Notes: generated by a model from the sequence alone, not told the origin. Counted from the stretch's first letter, positions 50,537-63,749 are shown. The stretch is 64,000 nucleotides of DNA from Bifidobacterium miconisargentati (GCF_019331675.1 NZ_JAHBBJ010000009.1:58907-122906); one strand, 5' to 3'. Translations and numbers: made by a program.

Positions 50537-51182
50537 AGTCGAACCTCCTCTCCAGCCAGGTGCCGAGGATGGAGATCGGCAGCAGGATCACCAGGTAGGC
50601 CACCACCAGCATGAACAGCGATTCGTAGGTGCTGTAGTACATGCCGATAAGGTCCTTGGCCATGTACATCACGTCCGCGAGGGCGATGGCGGAGACCACG
50701 CTCGACTCCTTGAACAGGAAGATCACGTTGGCCACGAGACCGGGCACCGCGGTGGAGATGGCCTGCGGCAGCACCACGCGGGTGATGGACTGCACCGGGG
50801 TCAGGCCCAGCACGTAGGCGGTCTCGCGCTGCACCTTGGGCACCGATTCGAGTCCTCCTCGCATGGCCTCGGCCATGTAGGATCCGCCCAGGAAGCCGAG
50901 TCCCACGATGGCGCAGGTCTCGGCGGACCAGACCACGCCCAGCTTGGGCAGGCCGAAGTACAGGAAATACAGCTGCACCAGCAGTGGGGTGTTGCGGCTC
51001 AGCTCGATGTACGCGCGCACGATCTGCCGGGCCACCGGGACTCGCGCGATCTCCACGCCGGCGCATACCAGTCCCACCGCGATGGCGAGCAGGATGCCGA
51101 ACACGGAGATGAATATGGTCATCACGGTGCCGTTGACGAAGAAGGGTGCGTAGCGCTGCACGAACGACCAGTCAAACGCCAT
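50523..51182 (-). CDS. Amino-acid ABC transporter permease 1
   Basis: 219 residues, first gene of the leftward operon, with AAGGAG seven bases before ATG 51182. Helices include VMTIFISVFGILLAIAVGLV. The EAA loop is GLESVPKVQRETAYVLGLTP. It pairs with the second permease as a heterodimer, as in polar amino-acid importers. Confidence 0.93.
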   Translation of the reverse strand: MAFDWSFVQRYAPFFVNGTVMTIFISVFGILLAIAVGLVCAGVEIARVPVARQIVRAYIELSRNTPLLVQLYFLYFGLPKLGVVWSAETCAIVGLGFLGGSYMAEAMRGGLESVPKVQRETAYVLGLTPVQSITRVVLPQAISTAVPGLVANVIFLFKESSVVSAIALADVMYMAKDLIGMYYSTYESLFMLVVAYLVILLPISILGTWLERRFDYARR

Positions 51183-51640
51183 GGACGCACTCCTTTCCCT
51201 TCGGTTCTCTCATGTCTCTTGTCTTTATGTCTTCTGATGTCTCTCGGTTGCGTTCGTATGCGCTGCCGATGCTCCGTTTGCGACGCCGCCGGGCGGGGCT
51301 GCAAGTCTCGAAGGGATATCGTTCACATACGATTCGGGGGCCGAACAATCCGTTCCAGCCCCCGTTGGTTATCGTAGAGTATCACAGCGCGCAACGGTGC
51401 CGTCTGGCTATAGAGGTTGGTTATAGGGTCTTATTTGCGGCGGCGTTTCAGGGTTTTCGGGCTATCTCGGTTTCACAGGGCACCGACTGGGATGCGCTAC
51501 CAGCGGAACCGGTTGCGGCGCGCACCCTGGACCGAGGCGAACGTGTGCCAGCCGATGCGCATCAACGAACGTGCGTAACGGGCGACCGGTCAGGCATGGG
51601 CCTACCGGCGGCGAACATGGGCGGACTACACTGTGGAGAC
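51183..51640. other. 458-base divergent control region
   Basis: No convincing gene. Toward the ABC operon there are repeated ATGTCTY words at 51210-51240 and a hairpin CGGGGGC/GCCCCCG (51334-51365) that would lie in the operon leader. Toward the esterase TACACT (51628-51633) is a possible -10. No riboswitch motif was recognised, including S-box types that might be expected before sulfur genes. Confidence 0.4.
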
Positions 51641-52291
51641 ATGAAGATTTCCAAGGCTTTGACCCGGTTGAAGGGTCCGCAAACCACTCCGGTGTTCGTG
51701 CTGCTGCACGGTTGGGGTTCCAACGAGTACGATCTGCCCGATCTATTGAATTACTGCGGTGCCGGTTCGGCCGACTACGCCAGCCTGCAGGCACCCATCG
51801 CCTATGGCATGGGATACACATGGTTCGGTGACTGGGCTCATGAGGGCGTGCCGGAGGGCGACTCGCTGGACAGGCAGGCGCTTGAGGCGGCGCAGGCCAT
51901 CAATGCCTGGGTGGCGGAGAACATCCCCGCGGACCGTCCGGTGGTGACCATGGGATTCTCGCAGGGCGGTCTGCTGGCATGCCATCTGCTGCGCGTGAAT
52001 CCCAAGCGCTATGCGGCCGCCGTGTCCTGCTCGGGATGGCTGGCTCCCGGACCGGTCGCCGGCGATGCCGAATTGGCTTCGCTCAAGCCGCCGGTGTTCT
52101 ACGGCCATGGTGCCATCGATGACATTTTTCCGAAGACGGACGTGGCGGCCATGGGCGAGTTCTGGCGCGGGCATGGCACGCTGACCGAGCAGGTCTATCC
52201 CGGTATGGCGCATTCCATCAATATGCCCGAAATGCGCGATATTCAGCGCTTCCTGGAGTCCAACGGCTTTGTTCGTCCGCAGATCTGGTAG
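51641..52291 (+). CDS. Alpha/beta hydrolase, phospholipase/carboxylesterase family
   Basis: 216 residues from ATG 51641 (GTGGAG upstream). The nucleophile elbow is GFSQGG, with oxyanion VLLHGWGSNEYDLPDLL, the catalytic Asp in GHGAIDDIFP and His in GMAHSIN. It resembles small cytoplasmic esterases of the YpfH type acting on short acyl esters. Physiological substrate unknown. Confidence 0.88.
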   Translation: MKISKALTRLKGPQTTPVFVLLHGWGSNEYDLPDLLNYCGAGSADYASLQAPIAYGMGYTWFGDWAHEGVPEGDSLDRQALEAAQAINAWVAENIPADRPVVTMGFSQGGLLACHLLRVNPKRYAAAVSCSGWLAPGPVAGDAELASLKPPVFYGHGAIDDIFPKTDVAAMGEFWRGHGTLTEQVYPGMAHSINMPEMRDIQRFLESNGFVRPQIW

Positions 52292-52344
52292 TCGGTGGCA
52301 TGATGATGGCAAGCCGTCACAAATCTTGCCATCATCGTGATGCT

Positions 52345-52412
52345 GGCGGTTCCGCCACTCCCCTCAGTCGGCTCCGCCGACAGCTCCCCTCAAAGAGGGG
52401 AGCCTCTATCAG
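52345..52412 (+). repeat. MITE core remnant, copy F
   Basis: CTCCCCTCAGTCGGCTCCGCCGACAGCTCCCCT-type core without the terminal repeats (52358-52406). It lies between convergent genes and may now serve as a terminator. Confidence 0.6.
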
Positions 52413-52433
52413 CCACATAACCAATATCATCGA

Positions 52434-54638
52434 CTATGCCGTGGCGTAGTCGAGGTGCTTGAATTCCGGCACTTTGTACCATTTGACGGGGTAGCCGGCG
52501 CCGTGGGCGCAGAAGACCGAGTCGGGGGTGTTGTCCAGGTCGGATTCGGGGTCGTAATGGGCTTCGCGGATGATCTCGTCCTCGTTATGGCAGGGTCGGT
52601 AGCCGCCGAAGGTGGCGGAGAAGCGGCCATGGCCGTGTGTGTACTGGTTCACGTCCATGGCGTAGTCACGCATCTCGGCAACCGGTGCCAAGCCTTCGAT
52701 CACCGCATAGTCACCGTCCATTGCGGGGGATTCGAAGGTGCCGCTCATCCGTTGTATGTCGCTCATGGCGCGGCCAATCATGTCCGCGGGCACTTCGAGA
52801 CGGAACCGGTACCACGGTTCCAGCAGACGGCAGTTGCCCGCGCCGGACGTGTCCGGCCGCTCCTCCACCGGCGTTGCGGGATGCCCGCTGACTCCGGCGC
52901 GTAATTCCATGAGTCCCTGACGAATCGCCCGGTAGGTGGCCTGGCGGAAGTCGCCGCCTTCGGTGTGCTTGAGATGAGCCTTGCCCGCCACCAGCGTCAT
53001 CGTGATGTCGGCGAGCGGCGAGCCGGTCAGCACGCCAAGATGCTCGCGCTCGGTCAGATGGGTGAGGATGAGCCGCTGCCAGTTGCGATCCAACTCGTTC
53101 TCCGACAACGCGGACTTGACTCGGATGCCACTGCCCGGTTCGCCCGGTTCAAGCAGGATATGCGCTTCGGCGTAGTGCCGCAGCGGTTCGAAATGTCCCA
53201 CGCCTTCGATGGGCGCGGTGATGGTCTCGCGGTACAGGATGGAGCCCTGGCCGAATGCCACATCCAATCCGAACCGGTCATGCAGCGTCTGCTGGATGAT
53301 CTCCAGCTGCACCGCACCCATCAATTGCACATGGACTTCGGCCAGACGTTCCATCCACACCACATGGAGCAGCGGATCCTCGTCCTCCAGCTCGTGCAAC
53401 GCGCGCATGACCTTGTGCAGGGTCAGGTCGTCGAATCGGGGACGCGGAGATTCGGGAGTCGATTCCCCGGCATCGGTTTCGCCGCTCTTGCCGTCCCGGT
53501 CGTCACGAGGAGTGGAATCCCCATCCCGAGCCACGTCGGAGGCTCCGTTCCCTTTGGATGTGATACCGGAATCACTGGGCTTCCGCCCTTCAGCCACGGC
53601 TTCCTCCGCCGCATCCGCCGGTAGGACGGTATAGGTCAGCACCGGCTGCAGGGCAGGCGACTCGGCATCCGGCTCCGCGCCCAATCCCTCACCGGGGAAG
53701 GTGCGGGTCAGACCGGTCACCGCGCACACCGCGCCGGCAGGCACTTCGGTGACCGTCTCGAATTTGGCGCCGTTGTACACGCGCACCTGGTCGATCTTCT
53801 CCGATTCGCCGTCGACGTCCACCATCTCCTTGGCCTTCAGCGTGCCTCCGGTCACGCGCAGCCAGGTCATGCGGTTGTGCTGCTGGTCGTGCGCGATCTT
53901 GAACACACGGGCTCCGAAGGATTCCGGCCATTGCGGTTCGGATGCGAACGTTTCCAAGCCATCCAGGAATTCCTCGACGCCCTCAAGTTTCAGCGCCGAG
54001 CCAAAGTAGACCGGGAACAGGCGACGTGCGGCGATCATCGCACGGATGCGTCCCACGCCGAGTGTGCCGGATTCCAGATATTCGTCCATCGCCTGCTCAT
54101 CCAGGGTGGCGATGTCCTCGACGGACTCCCCCAGCGGCACCCGCGCATCATCGGAGACGGCCTCGCAGGCCGGCAACGGGAACACCGCATCACTCAATCG
54201 CGCGCGCAACTGGGCCAGTACCGCTTCACGGTCGAATCCTGCGGCATCGCATTTGTTGACGAAGATGAACGTCGGCACGTCGTACCGGGCCAGCAACCGC
54301 CAAAGCGTCTCCGTGTGCCCTTGCACGCCGTCCGTGCCGGAAACCACCAGAATCGCGTAATCCAACACGCGCAGAACCCGTTCAGTTTCGGCGGCGAAGT
54401 CCACGTGTCCCGGCGTATCGAGCAGGGTCAGCTGCATCGAGCCGTGTTCCACCAACGCCTGATGCGCGAAGATGGTGATGCCGCGGGCCTTCTCCAATGC
54501 GTTCGTGTCCAGGAAGGCGTCGCCGTGATCCACGCGGCCGAGCTTGCGGATTTCGCCGGTTCGGTACAGCAGCGCCTCGGACAACGTGGTCTTGCCAGCG
54601 TCCACATGCGCCACGATGCCCGCCACAATCCGTTTCAT
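52434..54638 (-). CDS. EF-G-like GTPase of the ribosomal protection (TetM/TetW) type
   Basis: 734 residues from ATG 54638 (GGAGG upstream; GTG 54641 possible). G1 is AHVDAGKTT, G2 ARGITIFAHQ, G3 DTPGHVDF and G4 NKCDA, followed by EF-G domains (MTWLRVTGGTLKAKEM, EVHVQLMGAVQLEIIQQTL). TetM-type proteins eject tetracycline from ribosomes. This one has an inserted acidic Ser/Asp/Gly linker near 350-400 and diverges from classical tet genes, and no mobile element beyond the small repeat is adjacent. It may be a chromosomal translation factor rather than a resistance gene. Confidence 0.75.
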   Translation of the reverse strand: MKRIVAGIVAHVDAGKTTLSEALLYRTGEIRKLGRVDHGDAFLDTNALEKARGITIFAHQALVEHGSMQLTLLDTPGHVDFAAETERVLRVLDYAILVVSGTDGVQGHTETLWRLLARYDVPTFIFVNKCDAAGFDREAVLAQLRARLSDAVFPLPACEAVSDDARVPLGESVEDIATLDEQAMDEYLESGTLGVGRIRAMIAARRLFPVYFGSALKLEGVEEFLDGLETFASEPQWPESFGARVFKIAHDQQHNRMTWLRVTGGTLKAKEMVDVDGESEKIDQVRVYNGAKFETVTEVPAGAVCAVTGLTRTFPGEGLGAEPDAESPALQPVLTYTVLPADAAEEAVAEGRKPSDSGITSKGNGASDVARDGDSTPRDDRDGKSGETDAGESTPESPRPRFDDLTLHKVMRALHELEDEDPLLHVVWMERLAEVHVQLMGAVQLEIIQQTLHDRFGLDVAFGQGSILYRETITAPIEGVGHFEPLRHYAEAHILLEPGEPGSGIRVKSALSENELDRNWQRLILTHLTEREHLGVLTGSPLADITMTLVAGKAHLKHTEGGDFRQATYRAIRQGLMELRAGVSGHPATPVEERPDTSGAGNCRLLEPWYRFRLEVPADMIGRAMSDIQRMSGTFESPAMDGDYAVIEGLAPVAEMRDYAMDVNQYTHGHGRFSATFGGYRPCHNEDEIIREAHYDPESDLDNTPDSVFCAHGAGYPVKWYKVPEFKHLDYATA

Positions 54639-54793
54639 CACGAACTCCTCCCCACCGGTCTTCTGCCGTTTCCATGCTGATTACCCAATATATCCGCACC
54701 TTTTCGCGAGGGAATAATTTTACCGGCCGGCGGGTCTGCCGGTAGAATAAGTCACCGAACATCGAGACCGTCGAGTCAATGCGAGGAGTAACC

Positions 54794-55498
54794 GTGACCA
54801 CTGCCGGCATCACCGTTTTCGGCCAGCCTTCCGATTCCATGCGAGACGCCGGAGAGTCGCCCACGCTGGATGCCGCGGGATTCCCGTCCGATTACGTGAC
54901 CCTCGATCTGGAGACCACCGGCTTCTATCCGAACAGTTGCGCCATCACCGAAATCGGCGCCGTCCGCGTGCGGGACGGCAGGATCGTGGACCAGTTCCAG
55001 CAGCTCATCAACCCACTGCGCCCGATTCCGCGCCAGATCACCGCGTTGACCGGCATCAGCGATGCGATGGTCGCCGATCTCGATCCCATCGACGAAGTGC
55101 TCCCCCGCTTCATCTCATGGCTCGGCAAACCCAAGACCAACGCCGTTCCCGAACCGATCGTGGGTCATAACGTGAGCTTCGACCTGCGGTTCCTGGATTA
55201 CAACACCCGCCGAATCGCCGGTTCGGGTTTCGCCTGCACGGATTACGACACCATGCAGATCAGCCGCACGCTATTCCCCGAGCAGCGTCATCATCGCCTG
55301 GCCGATCTCATCGTTCGGTTCGGTATCGCGGACAACGAGGAGCACCGGGCGTTGAGCGACGCCATCCAGACCCAGGAATGCTTCGAATGGATGCGTCGGT
55401 ACATCGCCGCGCATCATGAGACGAGCCGACTTGACTGGCGTCCGGTGGCGGCCAAGTCCAGCACGCCGATCCTGCATCAGCAGCTGGTGATCCGGTAG
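54794..55498 (+). CDS. DnaQ-like 3'-5' exonuclease (Pol III epsilon type)
   Basis: 234 residues from GTG 54794 with GAGGAG upstream; ATG 54779 is also in frame. ExoI is VTLDLETTGFYP (Asp-x-Glu), ExoII HNVSFDLRFLD, and ExoIII HRALSDAIQTQE (HxxxxD). It carries the complete DEDDh set. It could serve as proofreading subunit or a separate repair exonuclease. No polymerase domain attached. Confidence 0.88.
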   Translation: MTTAGITVFGQPSDSMRDAGESPTLDAAGFPSDYVTLDLETTGFYPNSCAITEIGAVRVRDGRIVDQFQQLINPLRPIPRQITALTGISDAMVADLDPIDEVLPRFISWLGKPKTNAVPEPIVGHNVSFDLRFLDYNTRRIAGSGFACTDYDTMQISRTLFPEQRHHRLADLIVRFGIADNEEHRALSDAIQTQECFEWMRRYIAAHHETSRLDWRPVAAKSSTPILHQQLVIR

Positions 55499-55527
55499 GT
55501 TTCGGCGACCGAGCAGACATACGACAA

Positions 55528-55565
55528 TGCGCCGGGTCATCGGATTGGTTCGATGACCCGGCGCA
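55528..55565. terminator. Strong hairpin between convergent genes
   Basis: TGCGCCGGGTCATCG (55528-55542) and its perfect complement at 55551-55565 form a 15-bp stem with an 8-base loop. It can stop transcripts from both sides; U tracts are weak. Confidence 0.8.
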
Positions 55566-55613
55566 TGTATTCATGCCGCCTTTGATGTCAAACGGCAATG
55601 TCGGATGTGAGAG

Positions 55614-55937
55614 TCAGCCGCGTTTGGCAACCAGTTTCTCGGCGTCCTCGGTAAGGGCTGCCATGATGGCGTGCTGCGATTCCTTGACGTACTCGAATCC
55701 GTTGGCGGCGGCGAACGCCTGCTTGGTCTGCGGATCATAGGAGACGGCCTTGGTCACATGCGCGATGGCGACCAGCACGTTCGGCCATTGCGAGTCGGGC
55801 GCGTCGTTGCCGAGTTCGGCGTAGAAACGGATGGTTTCCACGTCATTGGGGTTGGCACCATTGCCTGGAGCGGACTTCAGAGCCTCAACGATGCCACCCA
55901 GGTACTGCTTCATCGGATACTTGGTTGGAATGCTCAT
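55614..55937 (-). CDS. Hypothetical bifidobacterial protein
   Basis: 107 residues. It is helical and soluble (MKQYLGGIVEALKSAPG, then QWPNVLVAIAHVTKAVSYD, EDAEKLVAKRG). ATG 55937 lies 7 bases after TACCGT, so translation is probably leaderless. No family recognised. A 235-base gap without clear genes separates it from the PyrF-Gmk gene. Confidence 0.6.
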   Translation of the reverse strand: MSIPTKYPMKQYLGGIVEALKSAPGNGANPNDVETIRFYAELGNDAPDSQWPNVLVAIAHVTKAVSYDPQTKQAFAAANGFEYVKESQHAIMAALTEDAEKLVAKRG

Positions 55938-56172
55938 ACCTTTTACGGTAGGAGCGCCGGCCCCGATTGTGAAGGGGCACAAGGCGTTTTTACCGTAGGG
56001 ACAATCACGAGAATATATAGACACAATGGCGTGATTCGTATAGCAAGCCCGAGGTGCGTTCAATCGGGGACCAATACGACGGAAGGGCCACCGGGAAATC
56101 ATGCATCCCGGCGACCCTTCCTCAGCCAACGTCATCCGACGTCACTGTACAGTCACGGTCACGGCAAAACCG

Positions 56173-57770
56173 TCACAGGCCGTATTCCTTGGCGATGACG
56201 GACCACAGTTCATCGGCGGCGCGATTGATATCGTCGTTGACGATGGTCACGTCGAATTCGTCCTCGGCGGCAAGCTCCACCTTGGCGGTCTCCAGCCTCT
56301 TGGCCACCTCGGCCTCGGATTCGGTGCCACGGCCCTTGAGACGGCGGACCAGCTCGTCGAAGCTCGGCGGAGCGATGAACACGTACACCACGTCCACGCC
56401 GAGTTCCTTCGCGCGCTCCTTGATGCGGCGCGCACCCTGCAGGTCGATCTCCAACACGGTGGGAACGCCTTCGGCCAGATGCTCCTGCACCGGCTTGAGC
56501 GGCGTGCCGTAGTGGGCGAGCCCATGCACCAGCGCGGTTTCCAGGAATTCGCCGGCCTTTTCCTTGGCGGCGAACTCGTCCTCGTTCATGAACCAGTAGT
56601 TCACACCGTTCACCTCGCCGGGGCGGGGCTTGCGGGTGGTGGCGGAGACGGACATCCAGATGCTCGGATGCTTCTTGCGCATCACGTTCTCCACGGTGCC
56701 CTTACCCACGCCTGCCGGGCCGGTGAGCACCACCAGGCGTCCCTTCGGCTTGGTCTCGGACTCGCTCTGGGTGGGTGCCGCGGCGGATTCCGCGGCCACG
56801 GTGGTCTTCTCGGTTTTCCCGTTCGGTGCCGTCTTCACGGTGCCTTTGCCGTCCTTTTCCTCGTTCTCGCCTTCGTTCATGGCCTCGTACAGCGCCTGGC
56901 GCACATCAAGCGCGATGGACTCGGTGGCCTGCTTGAGTGCGCTGATGGAGGGCCCGTGGGACGCGATGAAGCGGGACACGGTCACCAGCACGTTGCCGCG
57001 CGTGCCCTTGAACACGGTCTTCAGATCCTTGGCCTCGGCTCCCTGCCAGCCGTAGCCGGGAGACAGGATCGGTCCGGTGAAGCTGGCCGGGTTCACGCCG
57101 GAATCCTGGATCCACTGGCCGATGGTGGCGCCGATGATCAGGCCCACGGAGCCCATGCCTTCGATGTCCCTGTTGTGCTTCTGCGCGGTGGCGGCGATGC
57201 CGTACGCCACGGTGCGGCCCTTGTAGTCGCCGCTCTGGCGGATGGCGGTCTGCAGGCTCATGCCCTCCGGATTGGAAGTCAGGGATGCGATGAACACGCC
57301 GCGGCCGTTCTCCAGCGCCTCGTTGATCAGTCCGTTGAGGGACCGGGCGCCATAGTACGGCAGCAGGGTGATGGCGTCCGCGAGCATCGGGGCACCGGGC
57401 TTGAAGTAGGCGTCCGCGATGGCGGAGATGGTGGTGGGCAGACCGCCGTGCAGGCAGTCCACGATGGTGATGACGCCCATCTGGCGTGCCGCGTAGAGCA
57501 CGCGCTCGAGCGCTTCGAATCCCTTGGATCCGTAGCGCTCGAACATGGGCGTCTGGAACTTCACGGCCGCGGCGCAACCGCTGGCGGCCTGAAGCATACG
57601 CATGGAGAACAGTTCGGCGCCTTCGGCGTCGACGTTGTAGCCCCAGTCGGTGAGGAGCTTGCGATGCGGGTCGATGCCCACGCACAACGGCCCGTATTTG
57701 GCCATTGAATTGCTCAACCGCAAACCGAAATCAGACCGTTGCGCCTGCAACTCCTCATCGCTGGATACCA

Positions 57771-57771
<1 letters not shown>
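56173..57771 (-). CDS. Fusion of PyrF-like (OMP decarboxylase type 2) domain and guanylate kinase
   Basis: 532 residues. Residues 1-300 are a type 2 orotidine-5'-phosphate decarboxylase fold (LCVGIDPHRKLLTDWGYNV, AAVKFQTPMFERYGSKGF, GVNPASFTGPILSPGYGWQG). Residues 345-532 are a complete guanylate kinase with P-loop LTGPAGVGKGT, VSATTRKPRPGEVNGVNYWF and LEIDLQGARRIKERA. A Lys/Glu/Thr linker joins them. It shares TGATG with carB, so it belongs to the pyrimidine operon. The usual DxKxxD catalytic motif reads DCLHGG here, so decarboxylase activity is doubtful. The kinase motifs are intact. Confidence 0.88.
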
Positions 57772-61154
<3,383 letters not shown>

Positions 61155-61155
61155 A

Positions 61156-62406
61156 TCACTTACCTTCCTTGATGTTGCTGTTGGCGCGGGCGTCGCGCGG
61201 GTTGTTCTTCATGAGTTCGCAGAAACGGTCGAACAGGTAGGCCGCGTCGTGCGGGCCGGCCGCGGCCTCCGGGTGGTACTGCACGGAGAAGGCGGGGATG
61301 TCCACGCACTGCAGGCCCTCGACCACGTCGTCGTTCAGATCGATGTGGGAGACGAACACCTTGCCGTACTTGCCGTCCTCGAACGGGGCGTCCACGGTCT
61401 TGCCGATGGGGGCGTCGACCGCGAAGCCGTGGTTGTGGGCGGTGACCTCCACCTTGCCGGTGGTCACGTCCTTGACCGGCTGGTTGATGCCGCGGTGGCC
61501 GAACTTGAGCTTGTAGGTGCCGAAGCCGAGCGCGCGGCCCAGCAGCTGGTTGCCGAAGCAGATGCCGAAGAACGGGTAGCCGGCGTCCAGCACCTGGCGC
61601 AGCAGCTCGATCTCCGGGCCGGCCTGCTCCGGGTCGCCCGGGCCGTTGGAGAAGAACACGCCGTCCGGGTTCAGGGCCTCGATCTGCTCGAAGGTGGTGG
61701 TGGAAGGCACCACGTGCACGCGGCAGCCGCGTTCAGCCATGCGGTGCGGGGTCATGCCCTTGATGCCGAGGTCCACGGCGGCCACGGTGTACAGCGGCTC
61801 CTTGCCCTCGTACTCGCCGCACGGCTCGATGGTGTACGTCTCCTTGGTGGAGACCTCGTCGTACAGGCTCAGGCCCTGCATCTTGGGGGTGGCCTTGACG
61901 GCGGCGAGCAGTTCCTCGACGTCGCGCAGCTTGCCCGTGTCCGGGTTGGTCAGGGCGCTGCCGGAGTAGATGCCGGCGCGCATCACGCCAGCGGAGCGCA
62001 GGTGGCGCACCAGCTTGCGGGTGTCGATGTGGCTCAGGGAGACGATGCCGTTCTTCTTGAGGTCGTCGTCCAGGCTGCCTTCGGCGCGCCAGTTGCTCAC
62101 GTTCGGGGAGGGGTCGCGCACCACGTAGCCGGCCACCCAGATGCGGGAGGACTCGGGATCCTCGCTGTTGACGCCGGTATCGCCGATGTGCGGGAAGGTC
62201 TGCACCACGATCTGGCGGTCGTAGCTGGGATCGGTGAGCGTTTCCTGGTATCCGGTCATGCCGGTGGCGAAGACGATCTCACCGGTCGTCTCGCCGAGAG
62301 CGCCGTACGGCTCTCCCACATATACCTGTCCGTCTTCCAAAACGAGGACTGCATCGTCCTGGTCATACGTCGGAATTGCGATGGTTCCGGACTCGTTCTG
62401 GCTCAC
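61156..62406 (-). CDS. carA: Carbamoyl-phosphate synthase small subunit
   Basis: 416 residues from GTG 62406 (five bases after GGGGG); TTG 62409 is one codon earlier. C-terminal class I glutamine amidotransferase with the nucleophile in [16 protein letters not shown] and catalytic His in [13 protein letters not shown]. It feeds ammonia to CarB. The transcript probably starts in the 200-base gap after the nusB terminator. Confidence 0.96.
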   Translation of the reverse strand: MSQNESGTIAIPTYDQDDAVLVLEDGQVYVGEPYGALGETTGEIVFATGMTGYQETLTDPSYDRQIVVQTFPHIGDTGVNSEDPESSRIWVAGYVVRDPSPNVSNWRAEGSLDDDLKKNGIVSLSHIDTRKLVRHLRSAGVMRAGIYSGSALTNPDTGKLRDVEELLAAVKATPKMQGLSLYDEVSTKETYTIEPCGEYEGKEPLYTVAAVDLGIKGMTPHRMAERGCRVHVVPSTTTFEQIEALNPDGVFFSNGPGDPEQAGPEIELLRQVLDAGYPFFGICFGNQLLGRALGFGTYKLKFGHRGINQPVKDVTTGKVEVTAHNHGFAVDAPIGKTVDAPFEDGKYGKVFVSHIDLNDDVVEGLQCVDIPAFSVQYHPEAAAGPHDAAYLFDRFCELMKNNPRDARANSNIKEGK

Positions 62407-62576
62407 CAAAACCCCCTTGTGTTTCGTCGGGTATTCGTACCAAGGTTAACGGCCAGCAAAGACTCACACGCCGCGGCGTGCGAACCTTTCTCGGGCCCGC
62501 TGGCGGGGCCTCCGGCCGGTTGGCCGGTCGAAAAGAGTGTGAAAGGTATGGGAACGGGCGTGCCCGCTCATAAAAA

Positions 62577-62597
62577 AGCCTCCCGTAAGGGGAGGCT
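62577..62597 (-). terminator. Terminator of the efp-nusB transcript
   Basis: AGCCTCCCG/GGGGAGGCT stem (62577-62597). Read leftward it is followed by a T6 run. It separates nusB from carA. The remainder of 62410-62611 shows no gene. Confidence 0.9.
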
Positions 62598-62611
62598 TGA
62601 AAAGGAAAACA

Positions 62612-63130
62612 CTAGGCGACCGTCGGCTGATCGTCAGCGGACGGCTCGGCGGCATCGGACTGCTCGGCTTCCGTGGTCTCGCCGGCGGAAGCATCGGCAT
62701 CGTCCCCGGCGTTCTCGCCGGTCTGGACGGAGTCCTTGCCAGCGCACACCGCGGACAGCAGGCCGTGGATGAACGCGGGCGAATCGTCGTCGCACAGGGT
62801 CTTGGCCAAGGCCAGGGCCTCGTCGATGGCGACCTTGTCCGGCACCTCGCTGTTGAACAGGATCTCCCATGCCGCGATACGCAGGATGTTGCGATCGACC
62901 ACACCCATGCGGCGGACCTTCCAACCCGTGGAATGCTCGTCCAGGGTGGCGTCGATCAGACGACGGTGCTCCGCCACTCCCCTGACAATCTCGATGGCGT
63001 AGTCGGGAAGCGGGGTCTGGGCACCGGGATGGGCGATGCGCTCATCCAGCAGGGAGAGGATGTCCTGGCTTTTTTCGTCGGCCTCATACAGGGTGTTCAA
63101 TGCCCTCTTGCGCGCGGTGGAACGTGCCAT
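62612..63130 (-). CDS. nusB: Transcription antitermination factor NusB
   Basis: 172 residues. The N-terminal ARSTARKRALNTLYEADEKS and VDRNILRIAAWEILF are typical of NusB, and DKVAIDEALALAKTLCDD completes the fold. It binds boxA RNA with NusE in rRNA antitermination. The last 35 residues are an acidic, low-complexity tail usual in bifidobacteria. It follows efp by about 55 bases. Confidence 0.93.
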   Translation of the reverse strand: MARSTARKRALNTLYEADEKSQDILSLLDERIAHPGAQTPLPDYAIEIVRGVAEHRRLIDATLDEHSTGWKVRRMGVVDRNILRIAAWEILFNSEVPDKVAIDEALALAKTLCDDDSPAFIHGLLSAVCAGKDSVQTGENAGDDADASAGETTEAEQSDAAEPSADDQPTVA

Positions 63131-63185
63131 GCTGCTAGTCCTCCAGTGTTACCGGTGTTTTCGAAGATGCGTGAATCGCGGAGAA

Positions 63186-63749
63186 TCAGTTCTCGCGGCC
63201 GGTGTAGGAACCGTCCTCGGTGTTGATCTTGACGCGGTCGCCCTCGTTGATGAACAGCGGCACCTGGATCTCGGCGCCGGTCTCGACGGTGGCCGGCTTG
63301 GTGCCGGCGTTGGAGCGGTTGCCCTGCAGGCCCGGCTCGGTGTGGGTGATGGTCAGGACCACGGAGCCCGGCAGATCCACGTTCAGCGGGGTGCCGTCGT
63401 GGAAGGAGACGAGGCAGTCGGTGCCTTCGAGCAGGAACTTGGCCTTGTCGCCCACCAGGGACTTCGGGACCATGATCTGGTCGTAGGTGGTCATGTCCAT
63501 GAACACGAAGTTGTCGCCGTCCTCGTAGGAGTACTGGAGGGTGCGGTTGTCCACGGTCTCGAATTCCATCTTCATGCCCGCGTTGAAGGTCTTGTCGACG
63601 ATCTTGCCGGAGAGCACGTTCTTGATGGTGGTGCGCACGAAGGCGGGGCCCTTGCCCGGCTTGACGTGCTGGAACTTCATGACGGTCCACAGCTGGCCGT
63701 CCAGGTTCAGGACGGAACCGTTCTTGATGTCGTTGGTAGTCTGTGCCAC
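63186..63749 (-). CDS. efp: Elongation factor P
   Basis: 187 residues from GTG 63749, seven bases after AAGG; GTG 63758 is three codons earlier but the shorter form equals the normal family length. [20 protein letters not shown], the loop [13 protein letters not shown] (Lys at the modification position) and [18 protein letters not shown] are diagnostic. It relieves ribosome stalling at proline runs. First gene of the efp-nusB transcript. Confidence 0.96.
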   Translation of the reverse strand: MAQTTNDIKNGSVLNLDGQLWTVMKFQHVKPGKGPAFVRTTIKNVLSGKIVDKTFNAGMKMEFETVDNRTLQYSYEDGDNFVFMDMTTYDQIMVPKSLVGDKAKFLLEGTDCLVSFHDGTPLNVDLPGSVVLTITHTEPGLQGNRSNAGTKPATVETGAEIQVPLFINEGDRVKINTEDGSYTGREN

